Part shown: positions 1-11,380 of the stretch, in pieces
Layout of the letters: each line of letters starts with the position of its first letter
Position numbering within the stretch: the first letter of the stretch is position 1
Source of the DNA: Cadophora sp. MPI-SDFR-AT-0126
Lineage: Eukaryota; Ascomycota; Leotiomycetes; Helotiales; Ploettnerulaceae
Length of the DNA: 64,000 nucleotides
Assembly (NCBI GenBank): GCA_020747065.1
Contig: JAGMVK010000003.1
Span: 3,658,001-3,722,000, forward strand
Direction: 5' to 3'
Translations under genes and position numbers: made by a program
The notes under the pieces: generated by a model
Databases searched by the model: none
What the model was told of the DNA's origin: nothing
Seen by the model: the letters and a program-made list of their open reading frames with translations, nothing else

Positions 1-3000
1 GCGTGACCAAACTAGCTCCAGTGAAGCCACTACTTGCTCGCAGTTGAGTAGCTAAAGTGACAACGCCTACTGCAAGCAGCATTACGAGTACTTGCAGTGT
101 AAACAGAAGCCAGCGCTGGACCATCGCCAGAAGATATGCCGGCCTCTGAGAGTTGTTCAACAAACAATTGTTTGTCTGAATTCCGTCTGGTACCCACCCG
201 AAAGCTCGAAATGTGGCGACGTCCTTGATGGTATCCAGAAAGTGTGTGCTAGTGAATTTAGTCCTTCAGTTGTTCTTTCGGATGGCGAGGGGATGGTCAC
301 TTACTACAATGGGCTTTTCGCTTCAAGGTCTAAAAATCGGAGCTGTCGTGACGTCCGAAGATAGAACTTTTGAACAACCCACAAAACGAAGAACAGCACC
401 GGATAGCTGATCGAAAGCCAGGGCGAAGCGGTCGAGATCACAGCTGCCATGCCGATCGCATTGCACAAGTCTAGAGCCAAATTCGTCACAGCGACAGGCA
501 GCTCATTGTCAATAAGCGTCATGTCCTGAGAGAATAGATTCGTCACGAGTCCCGTATCTGTCGTTGTGAAGAATCGCAAGGGTGCTGAGATCAGCGTGCT
601 CAACGCTGCTTTGTGGAGTTTCGAGCCAGACACCCGAACCATTGTCCTGTAGCATATGAAGAACACGAAGAAGAGCGATCCCACATAACACATCTGGAAG
701 AGAGTGTAGAGACCAACGTAGAATGCCTGGGATTGGGAAGGGTGTTGTGAGGAGACATCCTCGGACCAAAATTGGAGCCAAACATTGCCCCAGTTATAGA
801 AGAAGCCCCAGCCCAGTCCGAAAACAATGAATGCGGTGATGGAAGTCTTTCCTAGACTGCCTAAGTAGTGTTTGTACACTGTAGAGTCTCCCGTCATTCG
901 ATTCTTCCGGTCGATATGGCCAGACTCTTGATTCTCTGGGCCCGCTACTGTAGGATGAACTGCTTGTACTTCCGGCTTCGTATTTTCCTCCATCAGGACC
1001 GTCGAGGAAGTATCAAATGAGACACGATCATCAGACGCTGATATTCCCAGACTGTGGATATACCGCTCGTTGGCAAGAAGATTTTTGAAAGTTCCTTGCT
1101 CTGCAATTGTTCCCTCAGAGCCCAGAGCCACGATATGATCCGCGGATGGGAGATGACGAACAGTATGGGTGCAGAGCACAGCCGTAGCATTTCGAGTGCG
1201 AATCAGCCCATGGGGCCCGAAGACGCGACGAAAGACTTGGTCCTCGGTATCTGCATCGAGGCCACTCAGAATATCGTCAAATACGAAGAAGTTAGAGTCC
1301 AAGTAGAGGGCTCTCGCCATTGAGACACGCTGTTTTTGGCCACCACTCAATGATATTCCGTCACTTCCGATTATCGTTTCGTCACCTTTGGGGAGGACCA
1401 TGAAATCTGGCTCCAACAATGTAGCACGTATCACCTCTTCGTATCTTGGTCTATTGAAGTTGGAGAACCCAATGATGTTGCTTTTGATGGAAGTGTTCGA
1501 CAGATATGGCGTTTGGTCGCAGTACCCGATTCTGCGAGAAACGGCGCTTGAATCTACGACAACTCGCCCTTCCATGAACGGCACTTCCCCGAGGAGAGCT
1601 TTGCACAAGGTTGATTTTCCGGATCCAACTGGGCCCACAATAATCGTGAGTTGCAATGCAGGAATCTCGAGGGTGATGTTTCTAATCGTCTTCTTGTCCA
1701 GCTCCCAACCAAAGCTACTGCTGCTAATGGACACAGCTGTTGCACGTTTTCTTTCAGTCTCTCCACCATCACTGGACTCTACATCTGTCTCGATAATGCG
1801 GTAGTCATGCCTCGGATCTTGTTCCAAGAAGTCTTGTATTCGTTCCAAGCAAGTGAACGCTGCCAAGAGATTCGGAGTATTTTGAAAGATGTACGACAGA
1901 GGGTCTGCAAGAAGTAACAGGTACGACATCGATGTGAATATTGTGGTAGCATCCAAAGTCCGAGACGTGACAGCGAAAGTCATGACGGGACATAAAGCAA
2001 TGGGAAGAAATCCCAGCGTGATTGCAACAACGTACACTGATCGAAATCTCGATGCTGCTTTCAATTCGTCCACCCGCATCCCCTGAATTAGGTCCTCAAC
2101 GTGAGCAGCAAGCCCAGAGATTTTCAGATGCTTCATGTTGGAAATGACGTTTGCAGTCAGTCCCACTCGTTTTTGGATTTTCGCCATCCAGACCTTTTGC
2201 CTTCCTCCAGTGTAACGATTCGCGAATGCGCCGGCGATGACACAGCACACGACCACAATGAGAGGTGCTGCCACGGCTGCTCCGAGTTGGCGCTCAAGAA
2301 GCCAGCTCGCGAGAGCCACCTCAACACTATTGCCCCAGAACTCGTGCAGATTCAGAAGTCCGACACGAATTCTCTCAACGTCAGTACTCATCAAAGTAAC
2401 AGCGGCCGAGTCTCCAGATGGGCCCAGTCTCATTTCTGTGGTCTTCAGATATACAGCTCCGCCGAGGGCAGCTCGAAATTTGCACAGACTTCGCTCGTGG
2501 AAGTACCAGTAGATGCTAGTCGACATAGCTATCCCCGAGTATATCAGGAACGCAGCTCCCATCAGGCCATATCCAAAATTTGCTGGCGGATCTTCATCTG
2601 TCTTTCTGAGGTAGTCCAGGAGCGTATTGATGAGAAACGGCTGACAGAATCTGAAAGCAATGAGTCCAAGGCGGGGGACCACAGGCAGCCCCAATGAGAG
2701 AGAAAGCGTTTTACAAAGACTTTTTGCAAGTCTAAAGCCGTACTTTCTCCCCTTAGCCCCCGTCTTGAGATGGTCCATGAGCTTGAGCTGCAGTCCCTCT
2801 GTAGCCAACCGCTCGTCCAGGGGAAAAAGGTCATCGAGATTCAGAATTGTCGTGTAGCCTTTCCAGAATAGGCTGTACAGCCATTCGTATGCAACAAGAC
2901 CAAACAATCCTATTGTCTCTTCAGCATTACGCTGTGTTGACTTGTCAAGGAAGTACGTTGATTTTTGCTTTGACTCGAGAAGCAACAAGATGGCTTTAGC

Positions 3001-3560
3001 GATAACGCTGGAAGTAAACAGTCGGCAGAAAACAACGTCCTCGGAGCCATGAGCGGCCAACCAGAAAGTTCTGGCTCGGACGACACCGAAGAGGATGATG
3101 AGAAGTAAGAATGTTTGTAGTAATATGGACGGACGTTGTGAGCGAGTATGTTCAAGGCCGGACAGGGCCACAATACAAAGCGCCGAAACAAAATGCAGAG
3201 CGATGGCGGAGGTGAACACTACATCCGTTCTATTCGAAGATGCGTAGACAATGAGCAGGGCTAGACTTATGGCACTAATCGCAAGGGCCGATAGCTGTAT
3301 GTCGATTAGATGGAGGTAATCAGGGAAAGTGGACTTCGTACCAACTTGCAACTTGCTAAAATGCGGCTCTGGAGGACTCTCGGCCTCTGTAAAAGAAACA
3401 AGATTCTAAGGAGGGAACAGGCAACAAATGCGGAGCTTGGAACTAATGCAAAGAATATGTTCTCGAAGCGAACAGTAAAATCGAAGTCATCTCGGCAGCC
3501 TCGAACAGTAGGTCCGAAGGACTGATCATCTTGGCAATCTGAAAATTCCAACACCATCAT
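1..3560 (-). CDS. ABCC-type (MRP-like) ABC transporter, C-terminus beyond the window
   Basis: Full-size ABC exporter of the multidrug-resistance-protein class, presumably in a membrane exporting an organic anion or peptide; partial because it runs off the left edge. Exons (minus strand) are 3342-3560, 305-3294 and 1-248. The introns 3295-3341 and 249-304 have GT-AG ends, and removing them restores typical ABCC sequence (KSPLYTHFLDTIKDVATF across the second). Seen: a hydrophobic N-terminus, TMD1, and NBD1 with Walker A GPVGSGKS (about residue 624), signature LSGGQKQRVS (about 719) and Walker B FFVFDDILSGLD (about 742), then the start of TMD2. NBD2 is outside the window. It is divergent from the NRPS at 4801 across a 1.24 kb promoter. 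In Aspergillus fumigatus an ABC transporter gene (sitT) neighbours sidD, so siderophore or precursor export is the inferred job. A second ATG lies one codon downstream of the chosen start. Confidence 0.9.
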
Positions 3561-4800
3561 CGCTCAAAACAACATCGAAGTACCAGAACTCCTGCGGAAA
3601 ATGGAAATCAAAAGGCAAAACAAAATGCTTGAGGAAACTGAGGATCGTGACGAAGCATTCTGCACACCACCTTGGCAGCGATATCAGGCTGCTTGCAAAT
3701 AGACTTTTAAGGTTACACATCTTCTACGCTCGTAACGAAGGTCCTTCTGATTGAACAAACAACCCTAGACTAGTCTGATGGACTAATGTGCCTTGTGAAG
3801 ACATGGAGGCTTCCCCGAGACACTTGTCTAGTCTGTCCGGAAGGCACAGTCCAACTGTCTCCACCTGATGTCAATTAACCGCGCGAAGCTCGTCAGCTCG
3901 CCCCACTGTCCATGGCCATCGTCCTGGGTTGTAAATCGACCACAGAGGTTGATGATTTCCACGCATCAGACAAAGGATCATCATTTTGGGGCTGGACCGT
4001 AGCGAAATGGGGGAATTCCGAGGGGAGCAAAGTCCGAGGTTCCGGTCAAAATGACGATGAATCTATGAGCACTACCGATGAGGACAACGAGGATAAGAAC
4101 CCGTGCCTCATTTTCGCAGGTAGACATCATTTTTATACTGTCGGTTGACCGTTAAAGGCGCGAGGAGGGTCGCTCAGTATCTATCCCACCTGCCTAAAGG
4201 GACTAAATGGCCGGCGATCCTTATCTTTTCAGGCCGGATAATTTTGCCCGCTGACGATTGTTCCAATCATGACAGTGGATTGACCAACATCCGAGTATCC
4301 AGGGGAAGCAAACGACAGCATCTCGCGGTCGATGTCTGAACGAGGGGCAGAAGACCTCCCAATCACCGCCAATGGAACTTCACAAGCTGGGCCTCGAATC
4401 CGCAGCGGGGCCCAGGGATCAGATACACTTTCTCAGCACCGCCGTTTAACCCCACTAGATGTCGATGAAGAACGCCATCCTGCAAGCCATTCGAATCTTC
4501 CTAGCTTGGGAGAGCATTCTTACTTGCCCATCGGTACGGACCGCAAGGGATATCGAAGTCACCGACTGTAAATTATGCAGGTCAACATATCGGTCTGGCC
4601 CTCGCCGCATCAAGCGGCCGCTTTTCAAAGAAGTATTACGACTTCTGGCTCGCAACAGAATCTGGGCACCTCATCCTTGAACTCCCACTCCAGATGACAA
4701 GTCTATTTCAACTGTTCGTGCCTGTCGCTCCTCGGAGGCAGCTCCGCCACTTCCGTCAGTTCAATCACACCTGGTCACGATTTCTTCAATATCTCACAGC
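3561..4800. promoter_or_regulatory. Divergent promoter between ABC transporter and NRPS
   Basis: This 1,240-bp stretch separates two divergent genes and holds no convincing coding sequence; the short open frames lack family resemblance and splice support. It should contain both promoters. The only strict HGATAR motif I found is TTATCT at 4221-4226 (AGATAA on the minus strand). A relaxed GGATAA lies at about 4237 in the opposite orientation. Confidence 0.6.
4221..4226 (-). promoter_or_regulatory. Candidate GATA-factor site
   Basis: AGATAA read on the minus strand fits the HGATAR consensus. Siderophore genes of many ascomycetes are repressed under iron sufficiency by the SreA/SRE GATA factor. 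A single short motif has little weight alone, so the role here is inference. Confidence 0.3.
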
Positions 4801-7800
4801 ATGGCACCGAATTGCGTGAATCACAGCGAGGCATTTTGGCGAATGCTTCAGTGGAATAAAGACCTACCTCAATCTGTTAATGCCCTTGTTCAATCGTTCA
4901 TTCATGAGCACGCCAAGCAGCACCCTGAATCCCAGGCTGTATGTTCCTGGGATGGCATTCTTACGTATGCTGAGCTCGACAACTATTCGTCTCGTCTAGC
5001 GAATTTACTCAATGGGAAGGGTGTTAGCCCGGGGCTGGTTGTCCCGGTTGCTTTTGAGAAGTCACGATGGGCAATTGTCAGTGCTCTGGCTGTGTTGAAA
5101 GTTGGTGGTGCTTTTCTACTCCTAGACACTTCTCAACCAATCGCACGGTTGAAAACGGTCATCGAGCAGACTGGTGCACGACTTGCCCTATCGTCCTCGG
5201 CATTTCGTAGCAATTGTGGGCAACTGGTGGACGACGTCTTTGCGGTGGAATTTGATACCATATCTGCCTTGGAAGCTAGTCATTCATTGCCAGATGTCAA
5301 GTCAAGCGCAGCAGCCTATTATATTTTTACATCTGGGAGCACTGGGAGCCCGAAGGGAGTCATTGGTGAGTCTCGATAAAGCTCTATCAACAACGTAAAT
5401 TTTGAGAGTGCAATCTGGAACTAACAAGTACCCTGAAAATAGTTGAGCATACCCAACTGTCAACCACAGCTTTACACTGCGGCAGAAAAATGGGATATGA
5501 CGAAAAGCCTCGGGTCTTTCAATTTGCTTCTTATGCATTTGATATGTGTATAACGGACATATTCGCTACCCTTGCCCATGGCGGAACAGTTTGCATTCCA
5601 TCTGATTGGGAGCGAAACAACGACATATTAGGGGCCATGCGGAGGATGGAGGTATCCAGCGCAAGATTTACACCTTCTCTTGTGAGTAATTTGACTCTCG
5701 AAGAAGCACCGACGTTGAAGACATTGATTCTTGGAGGAGAAAGCTGTCCAGCAGTATTGGCGGAATACTGGGCCCCAAAAGTGCGACTCATACTCGCTTA
5801 CGGACCTACTGAGGGATGCGTAGTTTGCATTTTCTCGGAAGCCAGTGACCATGGATGTGTTCCAGGGGAGATTGGACGACCAGTCACTTGCGAAGCTTGG
5901 ATCGTCAAACCAGAGGATCCCAATATGCTGTGTGAAGTTGGAGAGGCTGGAGAATTATTGATTCGAGGTCCAAATGTTGCCCGAGGTTATTTGAACGACC
6001 AGGTAAAAACGGACCGGCAGTTTGTGCATGACTTGGCGTGGATGCCAAATTTCAATGATGCACGACATCGTGGATATAGGACTGGAGACCTAGCCAAGTA
6101 TATGGATGACGGAAGACTGTGTTGGGTAGGAAGAGTTGATAATCAAGTGAAAATTCGTGGTCAGCGCCTGGAACTTGAGGAGGTCGAGAAGTATTTACAT
6201 GACTGCTCAAACAAGCTGGGTATAGGATTGAAGCATGTGGTTGTCGATGCAGTGACGCTACCCGGTATGGCGAGCAAACAACTTGTTGCGTTTTTATGTT
6301 TCAAAAGAGAAGAAGACGTGGGCTATTTAGACTGGGATATGGAGGGTTCATCGGTCGCCACGCCTCAAACGACCCCAGAGGAGCAAGCCCGATTTTTATC
6401 AATTATTTCAAAGCTTGAAACTATCATGAGATCGATTCTTCCTGCATATGCAATTCCATCTATCTGGCTCCCGCTGCGCGAGGTACCATTCACTGTGTCC
6501 AGGAAGAGAGACCGTAACCGTTTACGGTCTATCATTGCCCCTCTCTCAGCCAAGCAACTTTCCGTATTTCTACACCCAGCAACCTCGAACGTATCGAATG
6601 GTAGCAAGGCAGGCTTGTCAGAGAATGAAAAAATCCTACAAGGCTTATGGGCCACAATATTTGGGATGGATCGTTCTTCGATTGAAGTCAACGACAATTT
6701 CTTCTCGATCGGAGGCGACTCCGTGTTGGCGATCAGGCTTGCAGCATCCGCCAGGTCAAAATGTCTGGACTTGAGCCTTCAACTCATTTTCCAGAATCCA
6801 GTATTGGCTGATATGGCAAAAGTGATGGACAAGATAGCTGTTAAAGAAGAAGAAAAGTCGATTATTCCGCCGTTCAGTCTTATAAATAGTAGTTGGGATA
6901 TTCATCAGGTTCGACAAGAGGCAGCGAGCCAATGTGGTGTTGACGACACCTCGATTGAAGATGTCTATCCATGCTCTCCCATGCAAGAAGGCCTAATGGC
7001 ATTGTCTTCCAAAGATGCTGGAACATATGTCCTGCGATTTGTTTTTCACATGCCGATCGATATAGATCTTGAGAAGCTTCATGCTGCGTGGGAAACAGTC
7101 TCGAAGAGAACCCCTGTCCTCAGAACGAGGTTTGTGGACTACAACGCAGATCTCCTGCAAGCTGCTATCCAAGAGCCGCTGGATTGGAAAGTGATTGAAA
7201 AGGATTTGGATATGTTCCAAGACGAAGACCAAGATAATGACAATGTCCTAGGCAAGAGGATGTCACGACACACCGTTCTTCGCCAGTCCGGGTCGAAAGA
7301 GCCTATTTTGGTGTGGACCATTCACCATGCTCTTGTTGATGGCTGGGCAGAATCAAACATCACAACAGCTGTCGAAGAAGAATACCGAGGCAACTTGTCC
7401 TCATTGTCCAACATGCCAATGTTCAATCGATTCATCAAGCACCTGGGTGAGCAGGACCAGAATTCAGCGAAGGCGTTCTGGAGAAAGCAATTGGCCGGCG
7501 CTCCTACAGCACGATTTCCTCCACTTCCTCATCCAACGTATATTCCCAAAATAAAACGATCGAACAAAATCGCCGAGCTCACAGCTGAGCAAGGCGCCGA
7601 GCTAGACCACAGGATAATTCTTACCAAAGGTGGCTCCGCGACAGCAGCCACCATGATTCAAGCTGCGTGGTTCATTTTGGTTGGACTATACTCAAACAGC
7701 TCCGACATCATCACTGGTGTTACACTCAATGGGCGAACAGCACAACTTCCTGGTATCGACCAGATTGCTGGCCCGACAATATCGACAGTCCCATTTAGAG

Positions 7801-10682
7801 CGAAGATTGACAGGGATCAGTCAGTGGAGGAATATCTCAAATATATTCAAGACAAAATCCTCAGCATACTCCCTTTCGCCCAATTTGGACTTCAGAACAT
7901 CAGACGCCTCAGCGAAGATGCCGTATCTGCTTGCAAGTTCAGAAGTCTTCTTCTGGTTCAGGCGGCAAACAGGCCTGCGGACTCAAGCAGGCTCATCTTG
8001 GAAAGAAGCTTTGCATTTCCAGTCATGGACTTTGCAATTGTGATGGAATGCGAGCTCAGCAAGGATGGAATCGACATGCGAGCCACTTTCGATCACAACA
8101 TCCTCTCTCAGGCCCAGGTACATCGTATGTTCCTACAAATGGAAGACATACTGCAAAGAATTATGTCGAGAACGCCAGCGATGAAGGTGGCAGACCTGCA
8201 GACAATATCCAATGCTGATTTGTCTCAAGTCATTCAATGGAATAGCGAAGGTCGGATCCAAAGGTATACATCATCCTATCTTCAGAAACTTGCTCTACAA
8301 GACGCGGTAGACCCCAAGGACTTCTCAAGTACGCATGCTACCCGAAATGGAGATCTGGTGCAAGATTTTGATACCTTGGCATGGGTTGTACACCCCGATG
8401 ATCTAAACATTTTGGTACCTCCCGGGGCCATTGGTGAGCTGGTGCTTGGAATCATGAATCCTAGAGGATCAAAACTCCAGTATTTGGGAACAGTCACTGA
8501 TTTTCCAGCATGGGTTCAATCACTGCAGCCTAGGTCGAGCGTCGAATACATCAAAACGGGCGACCTAGTAGTATATGATCCTGATGGTTCATTGAATTTA
8601 GTGGGACGGAAGGTTGATCATGTTCAAATTAGTGGTCATCCTGTCGACCTTTCAGAAATTGAGTGTCGAGTCCAGGAGGTCTTGCCGTCAGCGATAGCTG
8701 CGACCATTGTGTTGGTGGATGCCAAAGACGGCCATGGGTCCAAACTCGTTGCATATCTGGGTCCTAGTCGTGATGTACAGAAAAGTATTCCCGACAGTCC
8801 TCTGTTCGATGTTGATGACTTGGAGAAGCTGCGCCACATAGTAGATGATGCAGAAACCAAGCTCAGATCGATTCTTCCCAGTTACATGAGACCATCAGTA
8901 TGTAGATCAGAAATCCTTGAGTTTTGGGCTTCACTGACTTAATAGGAATATTTCTCAGTTCAGGCGATCCCTTTGACGCCTATGGGGGAGATCAACCGTG
9001 AGAAGCTTAGGGATTATGATCAATGTTCAGCTCCAATCCGACCACTAAACATGGATCGCATATCATCATTGCACAAAACAAGACTCCCGCTGACGAAGAT
9101 GGAGAAACGCATTGCAGAGCTATGGAAGACATTACTTGATGTTGACCACATTGGTGGAGATGATAACTTCTTCCAGCTTGGTGGTGGAAGTGTACTAGCT
9201 ATGAGATTGGTGTCAATGGCTAGGAGAGAAGGATTGTCGATGACGGTCAGCGGAATCTTCAACACGCCAACACTGAGAGAAATCGCGTCAACTGTCCGGC
9301 AAAAGACTGAAACTGCGGATATCGCACCATTCGGTCTTTTATCGGGCCTTGATATCGCAGACCTTCGCCACCAAGCTGCTCTGCAGTGCCAAGTGGAGGA
9401 AAAGGAGATCGAGGACATCTACCCTTGCTCATTTTTCCAACTCCACTATGTCACTGGATACCCAGAAGCACGCAGCGATCCAAGGGTTGATCCGTGGCAT
9501 TGGCAGTCACAGGGTGCATACTTCCTTCCGCCGTCCATTGATCTCGACAGATTTCGAGCTGTTTGGAACATGGCTGTCCAACGTCACCCTATTCTTCGGA
9601 CTCGCCTGATTCATACACCCACTGGTATTTTTCAGACTGTGATAAAGGCATCTAGGCCTGCAAAATGGAACCGCGGTCATAATCTAAACGAGTATCTTCT
9701 GAACGATCAAGTCGATTATATGACATTTGGACAAGATCTTCTGCGTCTCGGTATCGTTCAATCTCATACCTCGGACGATAGATTCTTCGTTTTCACGGCC
9801 CAACATGTAATCTACGACGCCTTTATGAAGAGCATGTTGTTTAAAGAAGTAGAAGCTGCATACTTCGACAATTTCCCGGACAACCCGCTGCCAAAGATGA
9901 ATAAGTTCGTCAAGTACATCACTGAAACGGACAAAAACGCTGCCACAAGATTCTGGACCACTTACCTCGAAGGAGCAAATACAAAACCACTCCTCAATAC
10001 TGTGGAGAATTCTGGGCTTTTGACCGTATCCGAGAAGAGGATGACCACACAAAGTGCGAAATCCTCAGATCAGAGCTTGACCGAAGTGTCTCTACCAACA
10101 ATTATCGAGGTTGCTAGCGCACTTGCCATTGCGCGAACAGTAGATTGCAGCGATGTTGTATTCTACTCTGATCGATCAGGCCGGAATCTCCCAGTAGAAG
10201 GAATCCAAGATCTCATTGGACCGACGACCCTTTTTCTTCCTGTCAGAGTCCACATCGATCCGAAGCAAGAGATACATGATCTCCTCCTTAAGTCCCAGCG
10301 CATCAAGACTTCCATGATACCTCACGAACATCTTGGATTCCTGGAGCTGAGAGAGATGGATCATCTGAAATCGATGCTTCGACAAGCCCTGAACATCAAC
10401 ATCACTCCAAAGGGTATAGCGTCGAGCAGTAAAGGATGGGGTCTGGAACTCATCAGCTCTCACCTCACGCTCTGTGATGATCCGTTTGGAATCAATGTGA
10501 ACCTGCACGAAGAAACGATTGATTGGTTGATATATTTCGACGAGCGGTTTATCTCCGGAATGCAAGTCGAAAGATTGCTAGAGGATATCAAATTTGTTTT
10601 CTTTCAGCTCGCCAACGCCGAAAAGGGAGCGCTTGTCGCGGGGATACTCGGAGCTCGAGATACGGGCACATCACACGCATAA
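4801..10682 (+). CDS. NPS6: Two-module NRPS, A-T-C-dA-T-C, probable extracellular siderophore synthetase (SidD/NPS6 type)
   Basis: Exons 4801-5365, 5443-8897 and 8946-10682 give 1,918 residues. Module 1 has an adenylation domain (A3 YIFTSGSTGSPKG formed near the first splice, A5 AYGPTEG, A7 YRTGDLAKY, A8 GRVDNQVKIRGQRLELEEVE, A10-like VSRKRDRNRL). It also has a carrier domain (FFSIGGDSVLAIRL, Ser about 614) and a condensation domain with an intact HHALVDG (about 816). Module 2 has only a C-terminal A-domain remnant (GELVLG about 1185, TGDLVVYDPDGSLNLVGRKVD about 1224) with no A2-A5 cores, then a carrier domain (FFQLGGGSVLAMRL, Ser about 1420) and a C-terminal condensation-like domain whose motif is QHVIYDAF. 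One working A domain, a degenerate A and two C domains is the known SidD/NPS6 layout, which joins acylated hydroxyornithine units into fusarinine/coprogen-type siderophores. The divergent ABC gene fits. The product is not proven by sequence; no sidF, sidH or sidJ homologue is seen here. Confidence 0.82.
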
Positions 10683-11380
10683 TGATTAGCAATGACATAC
10701 AAATTTCAGCTTAGTCCACAACCTTTTGACCACAGCCTAGTGATTCGGTTCTACTAACTTCATGCCCGCCCACAAATTTCTTGGGGTTTGTTGGTGAGTA
10801 ACAGCGAGGTTTAACCGAGAGGCATCCCTTGCAGCGATTGGCCCGCTTCATCACTTCGTGAAAGCCTCCTTGAATAAGCAGCCAGTATGCACTTCATTGA
10901 CATCGCAAGACTCACTTATTGGATTACTACGATGTTGATATTCTTGTGAGGCTTGGTGGAATTCCGTTCCACAGGCTCCGTGTTTATAAGCATCCAGAAA
11001 TTCTAAGCGTCCATCATACGACCAAGGATCACGAATATACCTAGCCCCGGAAAATCAACAAGACACAATATATGCGACTATTGCGTAATTCCCCAACGAC
11101 CTATGATACATTTCTCTCCACGACACACCTCACAACACTCCACAAGATAAGGCACGTCCACTATTCGATAGTGGCGAAAATGCCCGGATCTAACTACCAG
11201 ACTGAGGTGCCGTGGTCTGGGCTCCCGACTCGCGCAATTGCGTCTAGCAATGAGAACATCACTTCGCACCCCTGTCCGGAGGGAAACTCTGTGATACAAG
11301 TACAGCCGCTCTTGTTTTTTTCTTGGGGTCTTCATTTCTTGTGGTGTCAAGCATCAAGCCATATTTCTTGTTGAGACATC
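10683..11380. other. Intergenic: NRPS 3' region and MFS promoter
   Basis: About 700 bp between co-directional genes. I see no coding sequence with family support, no RNA gene and no repeat. It should hold the NRPS polyadenylation signals and the promoter of the carrier that starts at 11381. Confidence 0.5.

Noticed and set aside
2101..2697. 198-codon frame antisense to the ABC transporter
   Set aside because: Shadow of the TMD coding sequence; no independent support.
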